Source of the DNA: an uncultured Acidobacteriia bacterium
GTDB lineage: Bacteria; Acidobacteriota; Terriglobia; Bryobacterales; Bryobacteraceae
Length of the DNA stretch: 64,000 bases
NCBI GenBank assembly: GCA_903900705.1
Contig: CAIUOG010000110.1
Location: 62,001 to 126,000 of the forward strand
Direction of reading: 5' to 3'
Of the stretch, positions 44,536-53,384 are shown piece by piece. The notes under the pieces were generated by a model, which saw only the letters and a program-made list of their open reading frames with translations, made no database searches and was not told the origin of the DNA. The translations under genes were made by a program, and so were the position numbers. Positions within the stretch are counted from its first letter, which is position 1. The number at the start of each line of letters is the position of its first letter.

Positions 44536-45692
44536 GAGCGGGCCACCGCGTACTTCACGCTGTCCAGCAGCCACTCGCCATTTTTCTGCACAGCCGTTTT
44601 CAATGTCTCCACCAGTTTCTCCCTGTTTTCGTAGAGGCGATGCGGCTCGCGCGTGCCGTGCTTTTCCATCAAAGCTTTTACAACAAAGGGCATCATCATA
44701 GAGTAGTCCGCCGGGAGGCTCTCTGTCGATTGGAGGTAGGTATCTTTGTCGACCTTGCCCCAGGTGACGGCTTCGGCGGGCGGGCAGGAGGAAAGCGAGC
44801 CATCGGTGACGGGCGCGGTGGTGATCTGGACGTCGAACTCATACCCGCGGACGTCCGGCAGGCCAAGCACCTGTCCAAGCGCGGGTTCGGGCTGCAGGTT
44901 GAAATTCTTGGGGACGCCGCCGCCCAGAATCAGGGTGGCGATGCCTTTCGCTTCACTTTCGAACAGGCCCCAGTGGTGGTAGGCGCAGGCTTCGAAGACT
45001 TCGGCATGCAGGTCGAGGTCGAAGGCGTAATCGGGAATCAGGCCGGCCTGTTTCATCGCCCACAGCTTCATGGAATTCAGGAAAACGCTGCCGTCTGAGG
45101 GCGCGCCGACGAAGACCGGAATGCCGAGGCGGGTACAGGTGGAGAGCAGGCCGGGCTCAACGCCGTTGCGCTTTTCCTGCTCGCCGTAGAACGCTCCCAG
45201 GCGATTGCGCAGTTCGGTGCCGGTCATCCTCTTCTGGAATTCGGGCCGCAGCAGGACGGCGGCGAGGAACTTATCCTGGTCGAGCAGCACCTCTTCGTCG
45301 AAGCCCATGTCGGTGACGCGGATGACCTTTTCATCGCGCAGCGCGCCGTCGTCGCCGAAGATGGGCACCTCGTAGATGGGGTCTTTGGTGTGGGCGTTGA
45401 GGGAACGGTGGCCGTCGTGGTAACAAACGGCGTCAGTGGTGCTGATGTAGGCGACCCAGCCCGTTTCGAGCAACGGGATGAGCCACGCCTGGTGCTGACC
45501 GGACACGGTGACAGGGCCGGCGATGGAAAGCGTGATGGGGCAGCCCATGCCGATGGCGCGATCAAGAATGGAATAGACGCGGCGGAGAATGGCGCCTCCG
45601 AATGCGGGCAGGCAGTTCTCAAAGATTTCGTGGACGGAGTTGCACTGGTCAACGCGGCGGACGCGGACCGGTTTGCGGGAGCTGGGAACCAT
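44532..45692 (-). CDS. Deoxyhypusine synthase-like enzyme
   Basis: 386 residues from the ATG at 45692; the track ORF adds 12 unsupported residues. NAD-dependent spermidine-using family. Recognisable segments are CPITLSIAGPVTVSGQ, TCTRLGIPVFVGAPSDGSVFLN, TLILGGGVPKNFNLQPEP, FDVQITTAPVTDGSLSSC and PAEAVTWGKVD, the last containing the lysine that forms the enzyme intermediate in eukaryotic deoxyhypusine synthase. Bacteria lack eIF5A, so the substrate is not hypusine; a homospermidine-synthase-like reaction is the best guess for bacterial members. A TAAACT hexamer ends 8 nt upstream of the start. Overlaps the SMR-like transporter gene. Confidence 0.85.
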   Translation of the reverse strand: MVPSSRKPVRVRRVDQCNSVHEIFENCLPAFGGAILRRVYSILDRAIGMGCPITLSIAGPVTVSGQHQAWLIPLLETGWVAYISTTDAVCYHDGHRSLNAHTKDPIYEVPIFGDDGALRDEKVIRVTDMGFDEEVLLDQDKFLAAVLLRPEFQKRMTGTELRNRLGAFYGEQEKRNGVEPGLLSTCTRLGIPVFVGAPSDGSVFLNSMKLWAMKQAGLIPDYAFDLDLHAEVFEACAYHHWGLFESEAKGIATLILGGGVPKNFNLQPEPALGQVLGLPDVRGYEFDVQITTAPVTDGSLSSCPPAEAVTWGKVDKDTYLQSTESLPADYSMMMPFVVKALMEKHGTREPHRLYENREKLVETLKTAVQKNGEWLLDSVKYAVARS

Positions 45693-45700
45693 GTTCTTTG

Positions 45701-45706
45701 AGTTTA
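45701..45706 (-). promoter_or_regulatory. Possible -10 element of a leaderless transcript (TAAACT)
   Basis: On the minus strand TAAACT ends 8 nt before the ATG of the deoxyhypusine-synthase-like gene. No Shine-Dalgarno is present. It matches the pattern seen before other genes here. Confidence 0.35.
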
Positions 45707-45749
45707 GACGACAGGCGAAACTGCCCATCGGCGCGGTGGACCGGCCGGG

Positions 45750-46517
45750 TTATTGTATGCGGAAGTCCCAGATGCGGGCGTCGATTTTGCCCTCGTTGTA
45801 CTCGATCACCGCGTACTCGCCTTTTTCCAGATCCTCCTGCGGCCAGATCTTGTAAAGGCCGCTATCGGTGAGTTGTTTGGAGAAACTGGGGACGAGGTCG
45901 CGCTCTTCCACGATTTCATTCACCACGGGCGCAACGGTGATGCGTTCCACGATGCGGACTCCCTTTTGCGACGTGAGTTTCACGATGGCGTAGCTGTCTT
46001 CGAGCGAGAGTTGCAGAAAGAATTCCGGGCGCGGGTCATGAAGGACATTTTCGGAGTGTTCGCCCTGCGTTTCAAGAGTGGATTTGCCGGCGACAAGGGG
46101 GATGGGCGTGACGTACTTGAGGACCTGGCGGCCTTTGTTGGTTTTCACGGCGGCGTCGGCCAGTTTGAAGATGCGGAGTTCGCCATTTTCCAGCATGTAG
46201 ACACCGGAATCGCGGGGAATTTTGCGAATTTCGGCGCGCTCCTCTTTGGCGGCGGCCTCCTCATCGGCCAGTTGCTGTGCCTGTTTATCGAAACTCTGTT
46301 TCTTCGTGGCGGCTTCGGCTTCGGTGCGTTTGAGGTCGGCCAGGTCGGAGGGAATCTCCTCCCAGTCGCTCCGTTCCACGCTGTAGTAGCGGAGGTGATC
46401 GCCTTCTACTTTGTATTCGCGGACGAGTTGCCAGGAACCGTCTTTCAGATAGAGCTTGAAATTGGCGGCGGCGAGCGTGAGGGCGAAGGTGAGGAAGAGC
46501 GGGAACAGCTTGCGCAT
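45750..46517 (-). CDS. Exported hypothetical protein
   Basis: A 255-residue protein with a signal peptide (FPLFLTFALTLAAA). The mature part opens with FKLYLKDGSWQLVREYKVEGDHLRYYSVERSDWEEIP, then a helical, probably coiled-coil stretch rich in Lys, Glu, Ala and Gln (DLKRTEAEAATKKQSFDKQAQQLADEEAAAKEER), then a beta-rich domain that includes YMLENGELRIFKLADAAV and YAVIEYNEGKIDARIWDF. I do not recognise a named domain. Such proteins are frequent in Acidobacteria. No partner is evident. Confidence 0.65.
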   Translation of the reverse strand: MRKLFPLFLTFALTLAAANFKLYLKDGSWQLVREYKVEGDHLRYYSVERSDWEEIPSDLADLKRTEAEAATKKQSFDKQAQQLADEEAAAKEERAEIRKIPRDSGVYMLENGELRIFKLADAAVKTNKGRQVLKYVTPIPLVAGKSTLETQGEHSENVLHDPRPEFFLQLSLEDSYAIVKLTSQKGVRIVERITVAPVVNEIVEERDLVPSFSKQLTDSGLYKIWPQEDLEKGEYAVIEYNEGKIDARIWDFRIQ

Positions 46518-46554
46518 TGCGACTCTGCCACCAGTTTACGGGGTTTTGGGCTCC

Positions 46555-46560
46555 TATAAT
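46555..46560 (+). promoter_or_regulatory. Possible -10 element of a leaderless transcript (TATAAT)
   Basis: A perfect TATAAT consensus ends 8 nt before the ATG of the aldo/keto reductase gene. The transcript would start at or very near the start codon. Confidence 0.45.
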
Positions 46561-46568
46561 GGGGACAC

Positions 46569-47540
46569 ATGAAATATCGCAAGTTGGGCAGGACCGGGCT
46601 GGAAGTCAGCGAGATCGGGTACGGCGCGTGGGGCATCAGCGGGAAGCAGTGGATTGGCGCGACCGATGACGGGTCGCTGGCCGCCCTGCGGAAAGCAATC
46701 GACAGCGGACTGAATTTTATTGACACGGCGCTGGCTTATGGCGACGGCAAGAGCGAAGAACTGGTGGGTCAGGCGGTGGCGGAAGCGGGCGGGAGGATCC
46801 ACATCGCGACGAAGGTGCCGCCCATGAACCGCGTGTGGCCCGCGAAACCGGAGAGCGCGCTCGAAGACGTGTTTCCGTATCAGTACATCATCGACTGCAC
46901 AGAGACCAGTCTGCGGAATCTGAAAGTGGAATCGATTGATCTGCAGCAGTTGCACGTCTGGAATCCGGCGTGGGTGGGGCGTGAGGAATGGCGGCGGGCG
47001 TTTGAAGATCTGAAGGCGGCGGGCAAGGTTCGGTATTTCGGAATTTCGATCAATGACCACCAGCCGGAGACCGGCGTGGGGATGATTGAAACCGGGTTGA
47101 TTGATACCGTGCAGGTGATTTATAACGTGTTCGATCAGACGCCGGAGAAGGCGCTGTTTCCGGCGTGCCTGGCGCACAACATCGGGGTGCTGGCGCGCGT
47201 GCCGTTCGATGAGGGTTCGCTCACGGGGAAGATTGACGAAAGCACCGTGTTTCCCGAAGGCGATTTCCGGAATTACTATTTCCGCGATGACCGGAAAAAG
47301 CAGGTGGCGGAGCGGGTGGCCGCCATTCTGAAGGACCTGGGAATTGTGGAGACCAGCGCGATGGCCGCGGTCGCAATGCGTTTTTGCTTGTCGAGCCCGG
47401 CGGTCTCTACCGTGATTCCTGGAATGCGGTCCATCGCAAGCGTGGAATCGAACGTGCGTTCATCGGATCTGGGTGGCCTGACAGCGGCGGAGTTGCTGGT
47501 CCTGAAGAAGCACGCGTGGGACCGGAATTTTTACGCCTGA
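46569..47540 (+). CDS. Aldo/keto reductase
   Basis: A 323-residue NAD(P)H-dependent reductase of the AKR superfamily with a TIM barrel. The start KYRKLGRTGLEVSEIGYGAWGISGK, the catalytic region NFIDTALAYGDGKSEELVG (Asp and Tyr), and HIATKVPPMNR (Lys) are clear; the usual catalytic histidine position falls in LQQLHVWN. The C-terminal nucleotide-binding end VSTVIPGMRSIASVESNV is standard. Substrate unknown. It converges with the threonine-dehydratase-like gene. Confidence 0.9.
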   Translation: MKYRKLGRTGLEVSEIGYGAWGISGKQWIGATDDGSLAALRKAIDSGLNFIDTALAYGDGKSEELVGQAVAEAGGRIHIATKVPPMNRVWPAKPESALEDVFPYQYIIDCTETSLRNLKVESIDLQQLHVWNPAWVGREEWRRAFEDLKAAGKVRYFGISINDHQPETGVGMIETGLIDTVQVIYNVFDQTPEKALFPACLAHNIGVLARVPFDEGSLTGKIDESTVFPEGDFRNYYFRDDRKKQVAERVAAILKDLGIVETSAMAAVAMRFCLSSPAVSTVIPGMRSIASVESNVRSSDLGGLTAAELLVLKKHAWDRNFYA

Positions 47541-47553
47541 TGCCGGCAGCCGC

Positions 47554-48498
47554 TTAGCAGGTCGCGAGGAATTCGAGGTCGGCATTGCCGCCGGAGATGA
47601 TTACGCCGGCGCTGCGGATGCCGGGCGGGAGCTTGCCGAACAGCACAGCGGCGGCGGCGACGGCGCCGCTGGGCTCGACCAGGATCTTCATGCGTTCCAG
47701 GAGGAAGCGCACGGTGGCGCGGATTTCGTCTTCCGTGACCAGCAGCATTTGTTCGACATGTTGCTGAATCACCGGGAAGGTGAGCTTGCCGGGGCAGGGC
47801 GAACGCAGACCGTCGGCAATCGTATCGGGCGGAGCGATGGTGACGCGCTCGCCCTTCGCGAAGGATAGCCAGGTATCGTTGCCGAGTTCGGGTTCCACGC
47901 CAAAGACGCGGATGCCGGGACGGACGGACCTGGCCCAGGTGGCGGAGCCGGCGAGCAGACCGCCGCCGCCAACGCAGACGACGAGGGCGTCGAATTCCGG
48001 GGCATCCTCCATCAGTTCCTTGGTCGCGGTTCCCTGCCCCGCGATGATGAGTTCGTGGTCGAACGGCGGAACGAGCGTGCCGTTGGTTTCGGCGAGGACG
48101 GCGGCGGCGATGGCTTCGCGGTCATCCGTAAAGCGGTCGTAGGTGACGATGCGCGCACCGGCGTCCCGCGTGGCCTGCATTTTGGCGCGGGGCGCGTCAT
48201 GCGGCATGACGATGGTGGCGGGGGCGCCGACATGGCGCGCGGCGATAGCCGTGGCCTGGGCATGGTTACCGGAGGAGAAGGCAACAACACCGCGCGAGAG
48301 ATCGGCGGGCGGAATGGAAAGGACCAGGTTGGCTGCGCCCCGGATTTTAAAGGCTCCGCCACGCTGCAGATTTTCGCATTTGAAGTACGCGGAGAGACCG
48401 GCGCGGGTGTCGATGCTGCGCGAAGTCATGACCGGGGTACGGCGGGCGAGGGGCAGGATGCGGTCGGCGGCTTCGCGGATATTTTGGGCGGTAACCAT
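47554..48498 (-). CDS. Threonine/serine dehydratase-like PLP enzyme
   Basis: A 314-residue fold-type II PLP enzyme related to threonine dehydratase and serine racemase, which deaminates L-threonine or L-serine to a keto acid. The PLP-lysine lies in GGAFKIRGAANL (about residue 48), the substrate loop is AFSSGNHAQATAIAARHVGAPATIVMP, and the phosphate-binding loop is CVGGGGLLAGSA. It lacks the C-terminal ACT-like regulatory domain of biosynthetic IlvA, so it is the short catabolic form. The start codon is preceded by a TAAACT hexamer 8 nt upstream, which overlaps the stop of the upstream gene. Confidence 0.9.
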   Translation of the reverse strand: MVTAQNIREAADRILPLARRTPVMTSRSIDTRAGLSAYFKCENLQRGGAFKIRGAANLVLSIPPADLSRGVVAFSSGNHAQATAIAARHVGAPATIVMPHDAPRAKMQATRDAGARIVTYDRFTDDREAIAAAVLAETNGTLVPPFDHELIIAGQGTATKELMEDAPEFDALVVCVGGGGLLAGSATWARSVRPGIRVFGVEPELGNDTWLSFAKGERVTIAPPDTIADGLRSPCPGKLTFPVIQQHVEQMLLVTEDEIRATVRFLLERMKILVEPSGAVAAAAVLFGKLPPGIRSAGVIISGGNADLEFLATC

Positions 48499-48504
48499 TC
48501 TTTT

Positions 48505-49515
48505 TTAGTTTACGGCCCGCGCCGGAGCGAGCGCCGGCAGAAAGACGTCGACCACGTTGCGCGGGGGACGGGTAAGGCCGAGTTGGGCTTTGACGGATTC
48601 CAGAGCGGTTTGCCACTCTTCGCGGGTGGTGGGGCGAATGGGGTCCCCGGTGAAGCAGAGGTTGACCAGCCAGGCCGGAGTGCGAACCTGATCGAGCAGG
48701 AAACAGAGATGGGCAAGGCGGTTGGCCGACTGGTAGAGGGGTCCGAGCCAGTCCGCGGTACCGGACACGCCGCACCAGGACTTGGCTTTGGCAAGGGCCG
48801 CCTCGATTTGGGGGAGTGAAGCGTCACCGGCCTGGCAGCCATTGCCGTAGATTTCAGGGATATGGCTCTTGGCCTCCAACAGGATGACGCCGGGTTTCAT
48901 CGCGCCCGCTGGGTCGGAAATGATTCCGAGGGCGTCCCAGGATGGCCCGCCGGACGGCCAGAAGGCGGCGAGGGCGGTGGCGTGGGCTGATAGCCCGACT
49001 CGTGCGAGAAATTCAGCGTCCCGGAATTCCTGATACTGATCAGCGGCGAGTGGCGAAACCCAGTGGATGCGCGCGCGGAGTTCCCGGACACGGGGAGGAA
49101 ACTGCTCCAGAATGGCGTTGCTGAGAGTTTCGGGCTGGAGATTGACGTATTGCTGGATCTGGCGCTGGCTTCCTTTGGCTGCCAGACCGGCGGCGGCCAA
49201 ACCGGGCGACGGGAGAGTTCGGGAAACAGCCTGGACCGGGTTGCCACCGGAAAGATAACGGCGGTTTAACTCCTGCGTCTTGTGGTACCAGAAGCCATGA
49301 TCGTCGGTTTTGTGCGGTTCGCACTCGTGGCGGGAGGTGCCGATCTCCGTGGCGCGGAAAACCTCTTCCGCCGACGGCTGCCCGATAACTTTGGCCCGTC
49401 CGGAAGCGTAGCTTCGAAGCTTCGTCGCCCCGGCGGGGTTGTGGACAAAAAGCAGGAAGTTCGAGGAATCCACTTCCGGGAGCAAAACCATCCAGTACTG
49501 GAATCCAAAGGGCAT
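48505..49515 (-). CDS. Hypothetical protein with PD-(D/E)XK-like motif
   Basis: A 336-residue protein without signal or membrane segments. The region PSWDALGIISDPAGAMKPGVILLEAKSHIPE (about 200-230) has the D ... (hydrophobic) E-A-K arrangement of PD-(D/E)XK nucleases. The C-terminal part has YQSANRLAHLCFLLDQ and WLVNLCFTGDPIRPT. I recall this combination from an uncharacterised family with patchy distribution, but cannot name a domain. No toxin-antitoxin, methylase or restriction partner is adjacent. Codon use does not look different by eye. Confidence 0.5.
   Translation of the reverse strand: MPFGFQYWMVLLPEVDSSNFLLFVHNPAGATKLRSYASGRAKVIGQPSAEEVFRATEIGTSRHECEPHKTDDHGFWYHKTQELNRRYLSGGNPVQAVSRTLPSPGLAAAGLAAKGSQRQIQQYVNLQPETLSNAILEQFPPRVRELRARIHWVSPLAADQYQEFRDAEFLARVGLSAHATALAAFWPSGGPSWDALGIISDPAGAMKPGVILLEAKSHIPEIYGNGCQAGDASLPQIEAALAKAKSWCGVSGTADWLGPLYQSANRLAHLCFLLDQVRTPAWLVNLCFTGDPIRPTTREEWQTALESVKAQLGLTRPPRNVVDVFLPALAPARAVN
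48507..48512 (-). promoter_or_regulatory. Possible -10 element of a leaderless transcript (TAAACT)
   Basis: On the minus strand TAAACT ends 8 nt before the ATG of the threonine-dehydratase-like gene, overlapping the last codons of the preceding gene. It repeats the TAAACT-N8-ATG layout seen at 45701. Confidence 0.35.
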
Positions 49516-49550
49516 AGGGTGCCCCTATCATACAGTTGCCGTGAGACGCT

Positions 49551-51158
49551 TTAGCGCGCGGTTTCGAATTCGAGGCGGCTCTGGCGGTCGTGACGGAGAC
49601 GATCCTGATATTCCTGCCAGAGCGTGGCGATGCCAGCCCAGAAGTAACCGCCGACGAACAGCGACAGGAACGGCAGCGTCAGGTAGTTGTTGGTCTCAAT
49701 CGCGAACCAGCACATGTAGGTGAAGTAGCAGCCGCAGGCCAGTTCCAGATAAGGCAGCATGCCGCTCCTGCGCTTGTACTTCTTCACGGCCATGCGCTTC
49801 TGGGCAGTGCCTTCGATCGCATATTTCGGCGTGCGGACGAAGCTGCTCTGCACGCCGCGCAGAGCCTCAATCACGGCACGCGTATTGTTCAGCGTGAGAG
49901 CGACGCCAATGGCCATCAGCTTCGGCAGAATCCAGAACGTGCGCTTCCAGTTTTTGGGATCCAGTTCACGCTGGGCGATCACGTAAAATGCCGAGAGGGA
50001 CCAGAACGAAGCGACGATGAGGGGGAAATCGAGCAGCACCATCTCCCAGGCGCCCATGTAGAAGCGCACGATCATGACCGGCAGCATCAGGATGGAAATG
50101 ATCACCATCAGCGGGTAAGAGATATTGGGCGTGAGGTGCATGAAGGCTTCCGCCTTCACGCGAAGCGGAATGTCCGCCTTCACGATCATGGGCAACAGTT
50201 TCTTCGCGCACTGCGTGAGGCCCTTGGCCCAGCGGAACTGCTGGACCTGAAAGCCGTGCATTTCGACGGGCAGTTCGGAGAGGCATTCCACGCCCGGCAC
50301 GTAGACGAATTTCCAGCCCCTGACCTGAGCGCGGTAGCTGAGGTCGGAATCTTCAGTCAGCGTGTCATGCTGCCAGCCGCCGGCGTCCGCGATCATCGAT
50401 TTACGCAGGATGCCCGCCGTGCCGTTGAAGTTGAAGTAATAACCGGCGCGGGAGCGTGCGCCGTGTTCCAGGATGAAGTGGCCGTCGAGCAGCACCTTCT
50501 GCACTTCAGTGAGCGAGTTGAAATCGCTGTTGAGGTAGGTCCAGCGGGTCTGGACCACGCCCACGGTGGGATCGGAGAAGTGGTGGATGGTGCGGGTGAG
50601 GAAGTCTGAGGGCGGGAGGAAGTCGGCGTCAAAAACGGCGACGAATTCGCCGGTGGCGGTTTCGAGACCTTCCTGGAGTGCGCCGGCTTTGTAGCCTTCG
50701 CGATTGGTGCGGTGCTTGTACTGCACGTTATGGCCGATGTTGCGGTAACGTTCGCAGAGCGCTTCGGCGAATTCGTGCGTATCGTCTGTGGAATCGTCCA
50801 GCACCTGGATCTGCAGCAGGTGGCGCGGGTAATCCATCTTCACGGTTTCGTCAATGAGACGTTCGAGCACGTAGCGCTCGTTATAAAGAGGCAGCTGGAT
50901 GGTGACGGGCGGGAGATTTTCGAACGGGATGGGGTCGCCGGTGGCTTTTTTGCGGTGCTTGAAGTAGGTGTGAATGGTGTCGAAACGGTGGAGACCGTAG
51001 ACCGAGAGGATGGCGAGAATGCCGAAATACGGGATGAGCAGCGCCCAGTCGAACCAGGCGAGACGGTGAATGCCGGCGAACGTGTCGTCGAACATGCCGC
51101 GGGAGATCTTTGTCAGGGCCGATGTCGCGAGTAGAGCGGGCAAAGGTGAAAGATACAT
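49551..51158 (-). CDS. Membrane glycosyltransferase family 2 (cellulose synthase/glucomannan synthase-like)
   Basis: A 535-residue inner-membrane polysaccharide synthase. An N-terminal helix (WALLIPYFGILAILSVYGL) precedes the GT-A domain with VTIQLPLYNE, VLDDSTDDT, FDADFLPPSDF (D-x-D) , TEDSDLSYRAQ (catalytic Asp) and QQFRWAKG (the QxxRW motif of processive synthases). Several C-terminal helices follow. The spectrum of motifs matches CsgA/CslA-like beta-glycan synthases. No PilZ domain or BcsB-like partner is present, so the product could be glucan or mannan. It is divergent from the pseudokinase gene. Confidence 0.9.
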   Translation of the reverse strand: MYLSPLPALLATSALTKISRGMFDDTFAGIHRLAWFDWALLIPYFGILAILSVYGLHRFDTIHTYFKHRKKATGDPIPFENLPPVTIQLPLYNERYVLERLIDETVKMDYPRHLLQIQVLDDSTDDTHEFAEALCERYRNIGHNVQYKHRTNREGYKAGALQEGLETATGEFVAVFDADFLPPSDFLTRTIHHFSDPTVGVVQTRWTYLNSDFNSLTEVQKVLLDGHFILEHGARSRAGYYFNFNGTAGILRKSMIADAGGWQHDTLTEDSDLSYRAQVRGWKFVYVPGVECLSELPVEMHGFQVQQFRWAKGLTQCAKKLLPMIVKADIPLRVKAEAFMHLTPNISYPLMVIISILMLPVMIVRFYMGAWEMVLLDFPLIVASFWSLSAFYVIAQRELDPKNWKRTFWILPKLMAIGVALTLNNTRAVIEALRGVQSSFVRTPKYAIEGTAQKRMAVKKYKRRSGMLPYLELACGCYFTYMCWFAIETNNYLTLPFLSLFVGGYFWAGIATLWQEYQDRLRHDRQSRLEFETAR

Positions 51159-51258
51159 TGTTGTGGTGGTGAAAAGAGATTCGCTCTTTCTATTTTACAC
51201 CGGGGATTGTTACAACGGGGCGTGGTACGGTACTGGCGTTGAAGCTTTCGGCTATACT

Positions 51259-53292
51259 ATGGCGGCGAACGTGCCGAATACGATCGATTACGAACGGTTG
51301 TTTCCCGCGCGGAACCCCGGACCGGAACACTGGACCGCGGTGGCCTCGGTCCGTGAGCGTGTCGCGGGCGGCCCAATTCCGCTGGAACTGACCATCGGGC
51401 TGTTTCCCGGCGATGTGCGGGATTACGAGGCAGGACTGCTATTGATGCCGTCCGAAGCGCGCGCCACGGCAATCGCGGCGGTGGAGACGGCAATCGAACT
51501 TCCACCGGAGCAGATTCGGGAGGCGGCCCGCGCGCTGGCATGTGTGATGGTGCGGGACACAACGCTGGCTGCTGAGAGCCTCACCAATGCGGTGGAACCC
51601 TTGTTGCGTCGTGATGATGCTCTGCCGCCTGGCTCACGACCTTCCGAACCACTGGTTCGAAGGCGTCTGGATCTGATCGCGAACCTGCGGGCCGGTGTAC
51701 TGCCGCCGGAAACGGAGGGCGCGCGCACGGAGACCATGGCGATGTATCTGCCGCCGCAGACCGTGCCGGAGATTCCCGTGGAGTGGGGCAGGTTCCGCGA
51801 TCTGCGTCCGCTCGGGGAAAAGGTGGAGGCAAGGTCCTGCTTTCGGGCGCTCGACCCCGAAACGGGCCAGGAAGTCGCCTTGCAACTGGTTCGGCCCGGC
51901 TATGAAGCGTGGTCATCGGAACCGGCACTTCTGCACCGGGCGCGGATTCTGGCGGGTGTACGGCATCCGGGCCTGATCCCGATTCTCGGCGCGGAGGCCA
52001 GAGACGGACTCGTGGGCTGGTGGTGCGAGTGGGTGGAGGGAGCGGGTTGCGTCCGGGCGGCGGATCCGTTTCAGGCGGCCCGGATGGTGGCGGAGATTTG
52101 TTCCGCCGTATCGGCGATTCATGCCACGGGCCTGCCACATGGAGAGATTCGGGCGGAGACGTTGGTCGCGCGGGGCGCTTCGGAAGCGCCGTTGCTGATG
52201 CCATTTTTCGCGGGGGGTGAGCAGACCGATTATGCCGTACCGGAGTTCCGGACAGGAGGCAAGCCATCGAAAGCTTCCGATATTTATGCGTTGGGTGCCC
52301 TGTTGGGGTTGCTAACGCCGTCGGGCGCGTGGCCGGCAGACCTGGAAGCGATTGTGCGTCGGGCAACCGCCTATCTGCCCGAGGCGCGGTATGCGGACGT
52401 GGAGGAAATGCGTCAGGCACTGCGGAACTTCGTCGCGGCGACCGGCACGAAAGCCACCGCCCGGCGCCGGCTCTGGCCGGCCGTTGGCGTGTGCGTGCTG
52501 CTGCTGGGAGGCGGCGCGGCGGTCACGCGATGGCAGGGGGGGACTGAGGCGGCCTACCGGAACGCTGTGGATCGGAATCCGAACGACTGGCGGAACTACG
52601 ACGCCTGGGCCCGATTTCTCGTTCAATCTCACCGGACAGCGGAAGCCCGGGAGCAGTTCGGGAATGCGCTGCGCGTGTCACCGGAAAACCCGGTGGTGCT
52701 GAGCGGACTGGGCGCTGCGCAGGTGCTTGATGGAGACATTTCGGGAGCCGTCACGACCCTTCGGCGGGCCAGTGAAGCCGCGCCGGGCGAGGCCTCAATC
52801 TGGCGGGAATTGGGCGAGACGTACACGCTGCTGGGGGAATTCGATCCGGCTGCGGAGGTCCTCGAAAGGGCAGCGCGGACCGGCCCGCGGGACTATCGAA
52901 ACTGGGCCGCATTGGCGATCGCGCTGCAGTATGGCTCCGGGGGGCAGGCGCAGGCGCAAACCGCCAGGAGAAAGGCTCTGGAAATGGCCGAGGCGGACGC
53001 GCGGGACGGAAAGGCGGACGCGGAAAGTCTCGCCGACCGGGGAATTCTCGAGGCCGGGACCGGGAATCCGGCTGCAGCCCGGCGTTTGCTGAACCAGGCA
53101 GCGGCGCTACGGCCCAGTTCGGCGGAGGTATTGTTCCGCGCAGGCCTGGGGGATGAGATTCTGGGTGACCGCGATCTGGCGCTCCGTCTGATTTCGGAAG
53201 CGGTCCGTCGAGGATTTCCGGCGGAGGTGGTAAAGCGCCGCCCGGAACTGGCCCGCCTGCGCGCCGACCCGCGGTTCCGGATGCCAGAGTGA
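51259..53292 (+). CDS. Membrane pseudokinase with TPR repeats
   Basis: About 677 residues from the ATG at 51259, where TATACT directly precedes the start; the track ORF begins 63 codons earlier inside the promoter region. An N-terminal region of unknown fold (about 1-165) is followed by a protein-kinase-like domain (about 178-391) that lacks every catalytic residue: the VAIK lysine is replaced in EVALQLV, HRD reads HGE (GLPHGEIRAETL), and no DFG is present (LLMPFFAGGEQ). The APE-like VPEF and SDIYALGALLGLL are kept, as is the fold. A transmembrane helix follows (WPAVGVCVLLLGGGAAV), then four or five TPR units (YDAWARFLVQSHRTAEAREQFG). It is likely a membrane scaffold or sensor. Confidence 0.8.
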   Translation: MAANVPNTIDYERLFPARNPGPEHWTAVASVRERVAGGPIPLELTIGLFPGDVRDYEAGLLLMPSEARATAIAAVETAIELPPEQIREAARALACVMVRDTTLAAESLTNAVEPLLRRDDALPPGSRPSEPLVRRRLDLIANLRAGVLPPETEGARTETMAMYLPPQTVPEIPVEWGRFRDLRPLGEKVEARSCFRALDPETGQEVALQLVRPGYEAWSSEPALLHRARILAGVRHPGLIPILGAEARDGLVGWWCEWVEGAGCVRAADPFQAARMVAEICSAVSAIHATGLPHGEIRAETLVARGASEAPLLMPFFAGGEQTDYAVPEFRTGGKPSKASDIYALGALLGLLTPSGAWPADLEAIVRRATAYLPEARYADVEEMRQALRNFVAATGTKATARRRLWPAVGVCVLLLGGGAAVTRWQGGTEAAYRNAVDRNPNDWRNYDAWARFLVQSHRTAEAREQFGNALRVSPENPVVLSGLGAAQVLDGDISGAVTTLRRASEAAPGEASIWRELGETYTLLGEFDPAAEVLERAARTGPRDYRNWAALAIALQYGSGGQAQAQTARRKALEMAEADARDGKADAESLADRGILEAGTGNPAAARRLLNQAAALRPSSAEVLFRAGLGDEILGDRDLALRLISEAVRRGFPAEVVKRRPELARLRADPRFRMPE

Positions 53293-53310
53293 TGACGGTC
53301 GACACCAGGC

Positions 53311-53316
53311 TATACT
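53311..53316 (+). promoter_or_regulatory. Possible -10 (TATACT) of the infA leader
   Basis: TATACT lies 19 bp after the pseudokinase stop and would start a leader of about 145 nt before infA. No clear -35 was found at the standard spacing. Confidence 0.3.
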
Positions 53317-53384
53317 GAATGGTTAGCTGATCGTATTTGGTGCTTGACCTCTAATCGCAATCATCGAGGCGTCACGCTTCGCGA

